Origin: Methanomassiliicoccales archaeon UBA147
Lineage (GTDB): Archaea > Thermoplasmatota > Thermoplasmata > SG8-5
Assembly: GCA_002496385.1 (NCBI GenBank)
Contig: DAJR01000046.1
Coordinates: 5,868-45,121 of the forward strand
Length of the DNA: 39,254 bases
Reading direction: 5' to 3'
Shown: positions 23,266 through 30,777 of the stretch, piece by piece
Position numbering within the stretch: position 1 is the stretch's first letter
Layout of the letters: every line of letters begins with the position of its first letter
Position numbers and translations under genes: made by a program
The notes under the pieces: model-generated
Databases searched by the model: none
Seen by the model: the letters and a program-made list of their open reading frames with translations, nothing else
What the model was told of the DNA's origin: nothing

Positions 23266-24084
23266 TTAGGCATATCGGCCGTCTATCAGGTCCAAAATGT
23301 ATCTGCCCAGCACGTTGAGGTGCTCAACATCCCCGTCCCAGTCCCTGAGGATTATCTCGTAGTCGGATTCCATGCAGTCTATGGCCTTGACTATCTGGGG
23401 CCTGAAGGGCTCTATCTCGTCGCCCATGGTGACCGCCGCGACAGTGATGAACCTGCCATGCCCCATCATTATCTGGAATCTGCCGAATTTCATCTGGTCC
23501 AGTTCTCCTGTCTCGCCCTTGAACGAGTCCCGGATGAAGTCCTGGACAGCCTTGAGCATGCCAGAAAGGATATCCTGGTCCATGTCGGGCTTCAGGCGCC
23601 TCGTGAAGTGCTTTATCAGGCGGCCGTCCCTGTACATCAGGAAAACCTCGTCGATGATGGTCTTGTCGATGACCATCTTCCTGCTGCAGTATGGACATGA
23701 TTTCCAGTGCTGCTCGACTATCTGGCCGCAGTGGGGGCATTTTATCTTGAGCGGCGGGGCGGGTTGGGCTGGCATGGTTGGCGGCGGCGGCGGCCTCACG
23801 GGCAGTTTCTTCGGGAGTCCGCAGTTCGGGCATTTCTTTAACGTTGACAGACCCGGTTTCCCGCATTTCGGGCAGGCGACCATCTTCCCGCTGGGCCTCA
23901 GAATTATATACAAAATCAGGCCCAGGACAGGCAACAGCAGGGTCATGAAGAAGATGAGCACCACCTTTCCGCCGGAATAACCCCTCTTCTTCGAGTCCAT
24001 CGCTGCCAGGATACAGATAATAAGATGGGTGATTATCAAAACCAGCACGAGCAATCCGATCATTCCTTCAGAGATGTCTGCCAT
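23266..24084 (-). CDS. Membrane-anchored double zinc-ribbon protein with a C-terminal sensor-like domain
   Basis: The 272-residue protein has two membrane helices (about residues 8-28 and 41-62). Two zinc ribbons follow (Cys71/74/85/88 and Cys116/119/130/133) with a proline-rich linker between them (residues 97-111). The C-terminal domain runs from about 145 to 272. It contains VFLMYRDGRLIKHF, DILSGMLKAVQDFIRDS, MKFGRFQIMMGHGRFITVAAV and a closing RDWDGD, an alpha/beta arrangement like Roadblock/longin-type domains. The same domain is inserted in the AAA-TPR ATPase at 10948-13623. I infer a membrane-bound signalling or scaffold protein; the ligand is unknown. A TATA box at 24109-24117 gives a leaderless mRNA. 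It ends 13 nt from the last repeat of the tRNA array. Confidence 0.65.
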   Translation of the reverse strand: MADISEGMIGLLVLVLIITHLIICILAAMDSKKRGYSGGKVVLIFFMTLLLPVLGLILYIILRPSGKMVACPKCGKPGLSTLKKCPNCGLPKKLPVRPPPPPTMPAQPAPPLKIKCPHCGQIVEQHWKSCPYCSRKMVIDKTIIDEVFLMYRDGRLIKHFTRRLKPDMDQDILSGMLKAVQDFIRDSFKGETGELDQMKFGRFQIMMGHGRFITVAAVTMGDEIEPFRPQIVKAIDCMESDYEIILRDWDGDVEHLNVLGRYILDLIDGRYA

Positions 24085-24108
24085 TCAGCCGCAATATGCG
24101 CCCTTTTG

Positions 24109-24117
24109 ATATAAAAT
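24109..24117 (-). promoter_or_regulatory. TATA box for the zinc-ribbon protein gene
   Basis: On the minus strand this reads ttttatatc, centred about 29 nt before the ATG at 24084. Confidence 0.5.
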
Positions 24118-24154
24118 TATCTTATAAGGAAAAATCATGCGGCTGCTTAGACAT

Positions 24155-24391
24155 TCAGTCGAACTTTATGGCGACCAGGGTCTCCGTGGATCTTATCCCG
24201 TCGAGGCCGCTTATCTCCTTTATCGAGCGGGAGAGGAGCTTTGCCACGCTGGGACCTTCCATGCATATCAGAACGTCGTAGGGGCCGGTGACGGCATGGA
24301 CAAATTTCACACCCTCGATTTTGCCTATTGTCACAATGATTGACTCGGCGTGACTGGCGTCTACCTTTGCCAGTATGTATATCGTTTCCAA
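24155..24391 (-). CDS. Stand-alone RAM (Lrp/AsnC ligand-binding) domain protein
   Basis: The 78-residue protein begins LETIYILAKVDASHAESII and ends TETLVAIKFD. It matches the C-terminal RAM domain of Lrp/AsnC regulators without the helix-turn-helix part, with the GVKFVHAVTGPYDVLICMEG core. Stand-alone RAM proteins bind amino acids or related effectors and form oligomers. The start is a TTG at 24391, chosen because GGAGGA (24398-24403, read on the minus strand) lies 6 nt before it and no ATG fits. The ferredoxin gene ends 20 nt upstream, so the pair is probably one transcript. That pairing is unusual enough to note. Confidence 0.75.
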   Translation of the reverse strand: METIYILAKVDASHAESIIVTIGKIEGVKFVHAVTGPYDVLICMEGPSVAKLLSRSIKEISGLDGIRSTETLVAIKFD

Positions 24392-24411
24392 TGCTTCTCC
24401 TCCGAGAAAGT

Positions 24412-24585
24412 TTACTTCATGGATATCGCGCTGTTCGGGCACTCGCTGACGCATGCCTCGCAGTCGATGCAGACGTCCGGGTCCACGACCGCTGCGCCGT
24501 CCACCATCTTTATGGCGCCGTTCGGGCACACGTCCACGCACAGGCCGCAGCCCACGCAATCGTCCTTGTTAACCACCGCTGTCAT
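24412..24585 (-). CDS. 2[4Fe-4S] ferredoxin
   Basis: This 57-residue gene lies below the usual size cutoff. Reading the minus strand from the ATG at 24585 gives two CX2CX2CX3C(P) motifs: Cys10/13/16/20 in CVGCGLCVDVCP and Cys39/42/45/49 in CIDCEACVSECP. This is the clostridial-type electron carrier with two cubane clusters. It ends AISMK and TAA. GGAGGTT at 24591-24597 is a strong ribosome site and a TATA-like box lies at 24628-24635. It probably carries low-potential electrons for a soluble oxidoreductase. It is co-directional with the RAM-domain gene 20 nt downstream. Confidence 0.88.
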   Translation of the reverse strand: MTAVVNKDDCVGCGLCVDVCPNGAIKMVDGAAVVDPDVCIDCEACVSECPNSAISMK

Positions 24586-24627
24586 TCAACAACCTCCGAG
24601 TGATTGGTGACCGGGATGGTTCCAATG

Positions 24628-24635
24628 TTTAAATG
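24628..24635 (-). promoter_or_regulatory. TATA box for the ferredoxin/RAM operon
   Basis: The sequence tttaaatg on the plus strand (catttaaa on the minus) is centred about 46 nt before the ferredoxin ATG, leaving a leader with the GGAGGTT site. Confidence 0.4.
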
Positions 24636-24672
24636 ATTTTGCCAATAATTATCAATAAGACATTATCAATAG

Positions 24673-24680
24673 ATTTATTA
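24673..24680 (+). promoter_or_regulatory. TATA box for the large surface protein gene
   Basis: The run atttatta is centred about 28 nt before the ATG at 24704, so the mRNA should be leaderless. Confidence 0.5.
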
Positions 24681-24703
24681 ATTGCGCGGCTGTTGCCTGA
24701 ACC

Positions 24704-27700
24704 ATGAAAATCGCAATGTCCCTGTTTCTGGGTGCGTGCATGGTGCTTGGCAGCCTCATGCTGGCGGTGCCGGCGGACTCAGGCAGTGTGGAAGAGCGCG
24801 TCCTGGCGCAGATTCCTGGGGGGGTCCTGCGCATAAATTCAAATGCGGGTTTCGCGGGTAATGCCAGTTCCGGGGACGGCACTGTTGGGGCGCCCTGGAT
24901 TATCGAGAACTGGACAATCAACGGAAATGGCACGAGAGCGTGTATATACATCGGAAACACCACGGATTATTTTATCGTCAGAAATTGCTCGGTGTTCAAT
25001 GCGTCTTTGGATTACGATAACCCGCCAAACTATTCGGCCGGCATTCTGTGCTACAATGTCACGAACGGAATCCTGTTCAACAACACGGCCAACAATTCCG
25101 CGAACGGAATAGTTCTCTACAATTCCAGTTGCGAGATTATTCAAAACAATGTGTCCGCAAACGTGGATTGCGGAATCCAGGCAGTCTATTCCGCCAATTG
25201 GTCAGCAATCAATAATACATTGTATGACAACTTCGTTGGCCTCAACGTGACTGATTCGGGCTTCAACATGAATCATGCTATTTATCACAATAGTTTCATT
25301 GAAAATGACTGCCAGGCAATTGATATATTGGGTGCCCGGTTCTGGGATTCGGGGTACCCGGGCGGCGGGAATTACTGGTCTGATTACACGGGTGTAGATA
25401 TTTATAATGGGCCAGACCAGAACTCCGTTGGCCCCGATGGGATTGGCGATACCGATTATCCCGTCGGCGCGGTGACGAATGACAGATATCCGCTAATGGA
25501 ACAGTATCATGGCCAGAGTTTCACGGAAACTGTGTTGCCGTACGCTTTGTCATGGCACCCGGAAGGGGCCAACATAAGCATCTCGGAGGTCATCCGAATT
25601 CAATGGAATGAGTCCATGAACTGGACCTCGGTTGAATCCGGGTTCAGCTACACTAATGGCACCGATGTCTGGACCGGCCTGGACGGCTCATGGTTTCATA
25701 TCCCGGGGACGTTCAATTCCACGTTCGCCCCTGCCCAGCCGTTCGAGTTCGGCACCAAATACACTGTGACGATATCGTGCAATGTCACGGATTTCATCGG
25801 GAACCCTCTGGACCAGAACCATAGCGGCACCGGAGGAGAGTGGCCGGAAGATGTTCTGGTATGGAATTTCACGACTGTGGCACAGGACCTGACGCCCCCG
25901 TGGGCGGCCAATTATACACCGGTGGGCACGAATGTCCCGATAAACGCCGTCATCCGGATTAACTGGACCGAGACAATGAACTGGACCTCGGTAGATGACT
26001 CTTTCACATATACGGACGGTGTCACCAACTGGACGACCCAGAATGGCACGTGGGCACACACCGCCGGCAACATATCGACTTTCACGCCGAACCTGCCCTT
26101 TGCCTTTGAGACTAAGTACTGGGTAAGGGTGAACTGCACCGCGACCGACATGGTTGGCAATGCCCTGGACCAGAACCGCAGCGGCACGGGCGGGGAGTGG
26201 CCCAAAGATGTCCTGTTGTGGAACTTCACCACCGACGACCGCGCACCTTTCGTGATCTCGACGGTGCCAGCCAACGGCCAGGTGGATGTGAATCCGAACC
26301 AGCCTCTCAAAATCACTTTCTCCGAGCGGATGAACGTCTCATCGGTTGAAACAGGATTCTCTTACACCAACGGCACAGATACCTGGGGCGACCCGGACGG
26401 GCTGTCATACTGGAACGCAGCAATGACAGAATTCACTTACGCGCCTGCCGAGCCCCTGCCCCTGAACCAGTCATTCACCGCGACCCTGAAGGGCAGCATG
26501 GTGCGCGACACAGGCGGAAAGACGCTGGAAGGGGATTTCGTATGGTCGTTCAGAACCTGGCTGGACCCGCCCGCGCCCCATATCGTGGACACATATCCCC
26601 CGAACGGCGCGTTCAACGTCAATGTCAACACCTACATCAACATCGCATTCGATTCAGAGATGGACACCGATTCCCTTGTCGGGGCATTCTCCTATACCGA
26701 CGGATTGAGAGTGTGGACGCTGGCGAACGGGACGATAGACTGGTTCTCCGGGAATACCCTGCTTTCTTTCCAGCCGATTGAGAAACTCAGGTTCGGCGCC
26801 ACATACACAGTCAGGGTGACCTCCAATGCCACCTCGATATTCGGAAAGAGGCTGGACGGGAACGGCAACGGCATCCCCGACATAAGCGACGATTATGTAT
26901 TCGCCTTCAGGACCACGGCCGAGCCGCCCACGGTGCTTACCTTCTATCCGCCGGCGAACCAGATGAATGTACCCGTCTCCCTGGCGGCATTGTATATCAA
27001 CTTCTCAAAGCCCATGGACATAACCTCCGTGACGAACGCGGTATCGATTTATCCCGTGGTAGCCTTCATGCCGGCATTCTATTCCGCGGGGATGAACATG
27101 ACACTGCTGCTTTCCGCCCAGCTCCTGGAGGCCACCCAGTACCGCGTGACCGTCCTGGGCACCGCGACCGACCTTTCCGGCATCAAGCTGGACGGCAACA
27201 GCGACGGCTGGGCCGGGGACAAATTCGTGTTCTCGTTCTTCACGACCGGCATTGTACAGCCACCCAAACCCGTTGTTGTGAGCGTGTTCCCGACAGACAA
27301 CTCCACCATACCCATCGAGCCGTTCTTCGTTTCTGTCACATTCAACGTGGAAATGAACCGGACTTCCGTCCAGAATGCCTTCAGATTCCGCAATGCCACG
27401 GATGATAATATCAACGGAACCTTCCTCTGGCATACCTCCGGGAAGATATTCAGGTTCACCCCGAGCGAGACACTGGCATACAACACGACCTACACCGCGG
27501 TGCTGCTGGGAACAGCGAAGGACAAGACGGGGGTCCCCATCGGCAATGCCACCACCTGGCAGTTCATAACCGAGGCGGAGGTTCAGCCGGCATCGCTCAT
27601 GGATTGGCTGATTTATGGCGCAATAATATTCCTGGTGCTCATGGTCGTCATCCTGTTCATGGCCAACAGGTCCCTGCGCAGGGAGCTCAAGCGGACAAGG

Positions 27701-27853
27701 GTCAAGCTGAAGCGGCTGAAGCGGGACATGGGCGTGAAAGACGATGAAAAGCCGGATGCCCCGAGCGAGAAGGTTGAGGCTGCAGAAGACGAAGTGCCGG
27801 TGGAAGAAATGCCCCGGGAACCGGCCTCCGAGAGCGAGAATATGGAAAATTAG
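24704..27853 (+). CDS. Large surface protein: NosD-type beta-helix plus about six Ig-like (Big_5/SbsA-type) repeats, C-terminal membrane anchor
   Basis: The 1049-residue protein has a signal peptide (residues 1-25) and a right-handed beta-helix (about 43-270) rich in N-x-S/T sites. Six Ig-like repeats begin near residues 279, 398, 513, 624, 741 and 855. They share the xPxxGxxxVPxxxxIxIxFxxxMNxxSVxxxFxYTxG pattern. A membrane helix (about 967-987) follows, then a basic stretch and an acidic, E/P-rich cytosolic tail. The beta-helix start (WIIENWTINGNG...YIGNTT) is close to that of the C25 peptidase protein (WIIEGWIIDGGG...YIGNTT), so the two are related modules. It is probably a heavily N-glycosylated cell-envelope protein. 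It precedes the signal peptidase gene by about 500 nt. Confidence 0.85.
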   Translation: MKIAMSLFLGACMVLGSLMLAVPADSGSVEERVLAQIPGGVLRINSNAGFAGNASSGDGTVGAPWIIENWTINGNGTRACIYIGNTTDYFIVRNCSVFNASLDYDNPPNYSAGILCYNVTNGILFNNTANNSANGIVLYNSSCEIIQNNVSANVDCGIQAVYSANWSAINNTLYDNFVGLNVTDSGFNMNHAIYHNSFIENDCQAIDILGARFWDSGYPGGGNYWSDYTGVDIYNGPDQNSVGPDGIGDTDYPVGAVTNDRYPLMEQYHGQSFTETVLPYALSWHPEGANISISEVIRIQWNESMNWTSVESGFSYTNGTDVWTGLDGSWFHIPGTFNSTFAPAQPFEFGTKYTVTISCNVTDFIGNPLDQNHSGTGGEWPEDVLVWNFTTVAQDLTPPWAANYTPVGTNVPINAVIRINWTETMNWTSVDDSFTYTDGVTNWTTQNGTWAHTAGNISTFTPNLPFAFETKYWVRVNCTATDMVGNALDQNRSGTGGEWPKDVLLWNFTTDDRAPFVISTVPANGQVDVNPNQPLKITFSERMNVSSVETGFSYTNGTDTWGDPDGLSYWNAAMTEFTYAPAEPLPLNQSFTATLKGSMVRDTGGKTLEGDFVWSFRTWLDPPAPHIVDTYPPNGAFNVNVNTYINIAFDSEMDTDSLVGAFSYTDGLRVWTLANGTIDWFSGNTLLSFQPIEKLRFGATYTVRVTSNATSIFGKRLDGNGNGIPDISDDYVFAFRTTAEPPTVLTFYPPANQMNVPVSLAALYINFSKPMDITSVTNAVSIYPVVAFMPAFYSAGMNMTLLLSAQLLEATQYRVTVLGTATDLSGIKLDGNSDGWAGDKFVFSFFTTGIVQPPKPVVVSVFPTDNSTIPIEPFFVSVTFNVEMNRTSVQNAFRFRNATDDNINGTFLWHTSGKIFRFTPSETLAYNTTYTAVLLGTAKDKTGVPIGNATTWQFITEAEVQPASLMDWLIYGAIIFLVLMVVILFMANRSLRRELKRTRVKLKRLKRDMGVKDDEKPDAPSEKVEAAEDEVPVEEMPREPASESENMEN

Positions 27854-27859
27854 AATCGG

Positions 27860-28170
27860 AGGGCTGGGAGTCCCTCGGCAGACACTGCCGGAATGGAGAT
27901 TGTCCCTCGGCAGTAACAGGTCGCATCATGGTAAGCTTGGCTCTCTCTGCGCCCTGACCCTAGCCGAGGGTTTGTAGGATGCCTGGGTTGTTCTCCAGTC
28001 ATGCAAAGGCGTCACACCTCAGTCCTGGAGGGACCCAAATTAGGCGTCCATTTCATCCAGCGGGTAATTAATCCGCGGAACACTGCGCCCTGCTGAGGGG
28101 CGGGCCTCCGTTTGCTTCGTGAGTCATCCTCGCGAAAAACGCACGTCGTCACGATCTTCGGACGGAAGCA
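27860..28170 (-). ncRNA. Candidate structured RNA, about 300 nt, unassigned
   Basis: About 510 bases between the surface protein and the signal peptidase hold no credible gene. A BRE/TATA pair on the minus strand (28192-28205) predicts a start near 28170. The minus strand then folds well: TGCTTC/GAAGCA, CGCCC-CTCAGCA-GGGCG, GCGG/CCGC and CTGG-GGAC/GTCC-CCAG. ATG-CTGG/CCAG-CAT and a CCCTCGGC/GCCGAGGG helix enclosing nearly 60 nt follow. Near the end is CGGCAG-TGT-CTGCCG. I checked for RNase P (no GAGGAAAGTCC) and SRP RNA (no GGAAGG...AGCAGC) and do not find their signatures. The element could also be non-transcribed DNA structure. Confidence 0.4.
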
Positions 28171-28191
28171 TTGACACAATGATGGGCCGGG

Positions 28192-28205
28192 CACTTAAAC
28201 TTTTC
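28192..28205 (-). promoter_or_regulatory. BRE/TATA pair pointing into the gene-free stretch
   Basis: On the minus strand gaaaagtttaagt is a good archaeal promoter core, and no ORF begins within 60 nt. It predicts a transcript starting near 28170. Confidence 0.45.
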
Positions 28206-28320
28206 TGTCGGGATTTCTGATCCTAATGCCGGTGTGCGCCGGTTTCCTGCGGTGCCATTGTTTCGCGCATGGACATGAGCCAGGTGGCTTGTTTAAATGT
28301 TGTGGGGTTGGCGGGAAGGA

Positions 28321-28328
28321 TTTTTATA
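28321..28328 (+). promoter_or_regulatory. TATA box for the signal peptidase gene
   Basis: The run tttttata gives a start point near 28351, about 14 nt before the ATG at 28365. Confidence 0.45.
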
Positions 28329-28364
28329 CGCTTGCTGATTGACACATTCATAAAAGGTCGTTCG

Positions 28365-29390
28365 ATGGACAGGAAGAAACTTATCAGGAACCTTGCGGAT
28401 ATCGGGAAGGATATTCTTGTCGCGTTTGCGGTTGTGGCCCTGGTCATGCTGGCGCTCTTCGCCTATTGCGGCATCTGGCCGCCGATGGTGGTCGTGGAGT
28501 CCGGCAGCATGCAGAGGTTCGACGACCGGAGCGCCGTTGGCATCATCGACACTGGCGACATGGTCTTTGTGAAAAAGGTCAACGGCATCGACGATGTCCT
28601 GACCTATGTCGAAGGTGAAAACGGGGGTTATGCGCAAAGGTATGGAACGTACGGCGATGTCATCATATACAGGCCGAATGGGCTCACTGAGCGGGCGGAC
28701 GGCACAGAGGTGGTGCCCATCATCCATCGCCTGGTTGTCTGGCTCGAGGTGAACGACACCCTGGTGAATCCGGCCTTCGACGGCATCGATTATCAGAATT
28801 ACACATTTGACGTCCCATCCCTTGGCCTGTATAATACCACCGAGGACATCGTCCTGTTAAATTACGGCTACTGGAGGGAAAACGTCACTATCGAACTGGG
28901 CCTGGCCGGCGGTCTCTTGAGGTATTACGAATATCTGAATGCTGTCCCGCATGGCGGCTACATCACCATGGGTGACCACAATGTCCCTGCCTACGATCAA
29001 CCTCTGTCGGGCGCATATGAGCCGGTATTGCCCGAATGGATAGTCGGAAAGGCGATAGGCGAGATGCCATGGTTCGGCCTGGTCAAGCTCAAAGTCACAG
29101 GCACCAACCTGGATGGCGTTCCGGGAAATAGCTGGACAAACCTGTTCATCACGGTCTTCCTGATACTGCTCGTGCCGTTCATGTTCGACATCCTGTCCCC
29201 AAGGGCCAAGAAGATCTGGCGGGAGAGGCGCGAGAAAATCAGCGACTCCGGCACTGAACCGGTGGGCGGTGGTGGGGCCACTCCGCCAACAGGCAGGACA
29301 GACGCCCCGGCAGGGAAAGAGGAGGACATCGCCGAATCTCCTAGCGTCGGAGAACTGGCTCCGGCGAATCCTGCCGAGAAGGCGAAATAA
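28365..29390 (+). CDS. Type I signal peptidase, archaeal/ER (Sec11) type
   Basis: The 341-residue membrane protease removes signal peptides from exported proteins. It has an N-terminal membrane helix (DILVAFAVVALVMLALFAY), nucleophile Ser48 in VESGSMQ, His121 in IIHRL (His in place of the bacterial Lys, as in ER and archaeal enzymes) and Asp204 in ITMGDHN. A second membrane helix (LFITVFLILLVPFMFDIL) and a 60-residue polar, G/P/E-rich cytosolic tail follow. The tail and a long insert between His and Asp (about residues 130-195) make it larger than most archaeal signal peptidases. It sits in a block of exported-protein genes. The ATG at 28365 fits the TATA box; the frame from 28269 has no support. 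Confidence 0.88.
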   Translation: MDRKKLIRNLADIGKDILVAFAVVALVMLALFAYCGIWPPMVVVESGSMQRFDDRSAVGIIDTGDMVFVKKVNGIDDVLTYVEGENGGYAQRYGTYGDVIIYRPNGLTERADGTEVVPIIHRLVVWLEVNDTLVNPAFDGIDYQNYTFDVPSLGLYNTTEDIVLLNYGYWRENVTIELGLAGGLLRYYEYLNAVPHGGYITMGDHNVPAYDQPLSGAYEPVLPEWIVGKAIGEMPWFGLVKLKVTGTNLDGVPGNSWTNLFITVFLILLVPFMFDILSPRAKKIWRERREKISDSGTEPVGGGGATPPTGRTDAPAGKEEDIAESPSVGELAPANPAEKAK

Positions 29391-29400
29391 GGCCAGAAAT

Positions 29401-29408
29401 ATTTATAA
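29401..29408 (+). promoter_or_regulatory. TATA box for the surface/AAA operon
   Basis: The run atttataa predicts a start near 29430, about 12 nt before the ATG at 29442. It may drive the four genes through 34796. Confidence 0.45.
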
Positions 29409-29441
29409 TAGGGTGACCAATCCGATTGCGGAATTCGAAGC

Positions 29442-30767
29442 ATGATAACAATATCAATGCAACATAACAAATTAACAACGATTGTTCCTATCGCTCTAGC
29501 TGTTTTCTTGATTGCCTTGATAGTCCTTCAGACATCGGCCTCTGCGCAAACCATCAAGCCCCTGATTGTCAAGGAAAGGTACGAGACAGTGCCCTTCTCG
29601 CCCGGCGCACTGGTCATACCGATGGACGGCAAGCAAAACGACACTGTCAGGAGCTTCGGGCTCGTGCATGCCCTGCTAAGGAACGGAACCATATGTTACA
29701 GGCTCATAGGCCCGCCCGACCCTTTCATCAAAACAGAGCAGATGCCGGCGGGGGCAAACTACTCAGGCGGCCCGATCATGCTCACCGGCTACAACGCGTC
29801 CCTGGTCACGAAGGTGCTGGCATGGTTCCCGAGCGTGACAGTGCATAACGTCACTTCCCTTTTCATCTCCACGAGAGTATACAAGATAGAAAGGCCGACG
29901 AAGGTTCTGGTCGTCGTCAGGGAGGATTCGGACATATACCAGCACAGCTTTTCCATCAACCTGTTGGAAAGAATGGATATTCCTTACACCGCAAAACAGT
30001 TCTGGCACCTTCAGTGGGAGGTCCAAGAATTTCCCGGGAAGAACGCCATAACGGAAAACGATCTTATAATCATCGAGGCGCCCGGCTCAAACGGGGAGAT
30101 CATACCGACAATGAGGGATGCAATCAAGAGCGCGGTCACGGCCGGCAAGAACGTCGTCTTCATCGAGAAGGCCATGAACGACCTGAAAGTGATATTCCCC
30201 GGCTCGGTGAGCACAGACACATCCGTGGCGGGGCAGAGTTTCATGGCGACATTCGTGCACACAGAGGAATCGCCTTCACAGTACGGCGGCAACATGAGCA
30301 TCCCTGTGACGGCCGGTGCCATGGTCGCCATCACGCCCGGATATGAGGACCTCAAGCCCGTCATGTACACCGAGTACGGCCCCGATTACAACCGGAGGCT
30401 CCTCCTCTGGGCATCATATTTCAGAGTGGGAAAGGGGCTGGTGGAAATATTCTCGTTCAACCCGGGGGATAACCCATCCGCTGACATCGCAGCATCCCTT
30501 TTATACGGAAACAGATTCGTCCAGGCGCCGCCCGCCCTGCTTCAGCCACCCACGCCGCTCGGCGCGGACGGGATCCCTCTCCCCGCCGGCACCATTCCGC
30601 CTCCGCCGCCACCACCGCCGCCGCCGCCACCCAGCATACCGATGGCCACCTCGGTCCCGGCCCAATACCTGTTCGCGGGGTTCGCAGGCCTGGCCCTGGG
30701 GGACAGGCTCAAATCCAAAACCAGACCGAAAATTGCCGTAAGGCATAAAATAAAGGTTCGTGCTTGA
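29442..30767 (+). CDS. Exported protein with an alpha/beta extracellular domain, polyproline stretch and C-terminal anchor
   Basis: The 441-residue protein starts with a signal peptide (TIVPIALAVFLIALIVLQTSASA). The outside domain has alternating strands and helices (KVLVVVREDSDIY, NLLERMDIPY, NDLIIIEAPG, KSAVTAGKNVVFIEKA, MVAITPGYE). It ends in GLVEIFSFNPGDNPSADIAASLLYGN. This recalls glutamine-amidotransferase-like folds of ThuA/DUF4350 type, but no catalytic Cys-His pair is evident. A run of about 12 prolines, a short hydrophobic segment (YLFAGFAGLALG) and a basic tail complete it. It lies just before two co-directional genes and probably shares their transcript. Function is not known. Confidence 0.65.
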   Translation: MITISMQHNKLTTIVPIALAVFLIALIVLQTSASAQTIKPLIVKERYETVPFSPGALVIPMDGKQNDTVRSFGLVHALLRNGTICYRLIGPPDPFIKTEQMPAGANYSGGPIMLTGYNASLVTKVLAWFPSVTVHNVTSLFISTRVYKIERPTKVLVVVREDSDIYQHSFSINLLERMDIPYTAKQFWHLQWEVQEFPGKNAITENDLIIIEAPGSNGEIIPTMRDAIKSAVTAGKNVVFIEKAMNDLKVIFPGSVSTDTSVAGQSFMATFVHTEESPSQYGGNMSIPVTAGAMVAITPGYEDLKPVMYTEYGPDYNRRLLLWASYFRVGKGLVEIFSFNPGDNPSADIAASLLYGNRFVQAPPALLQPPTPLGADGIPLPAGTIPPPPPPPPPPPPSIPMATSVPAQYLFAGFAGLALGDRLKSKTRPKIAVRHKIKVRA

Positions 30768-30777
30768 GGTGAACAAC

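Noticed and set aside
27860..28170. RNase P RNA or SRP RNA
   Set aside because: The GAGGAAAGTCC core of RNase P and the GGAAGG/AGCAGC core of SRP RNA were not found on either strand. Only a weak CR-V-like segment exists.
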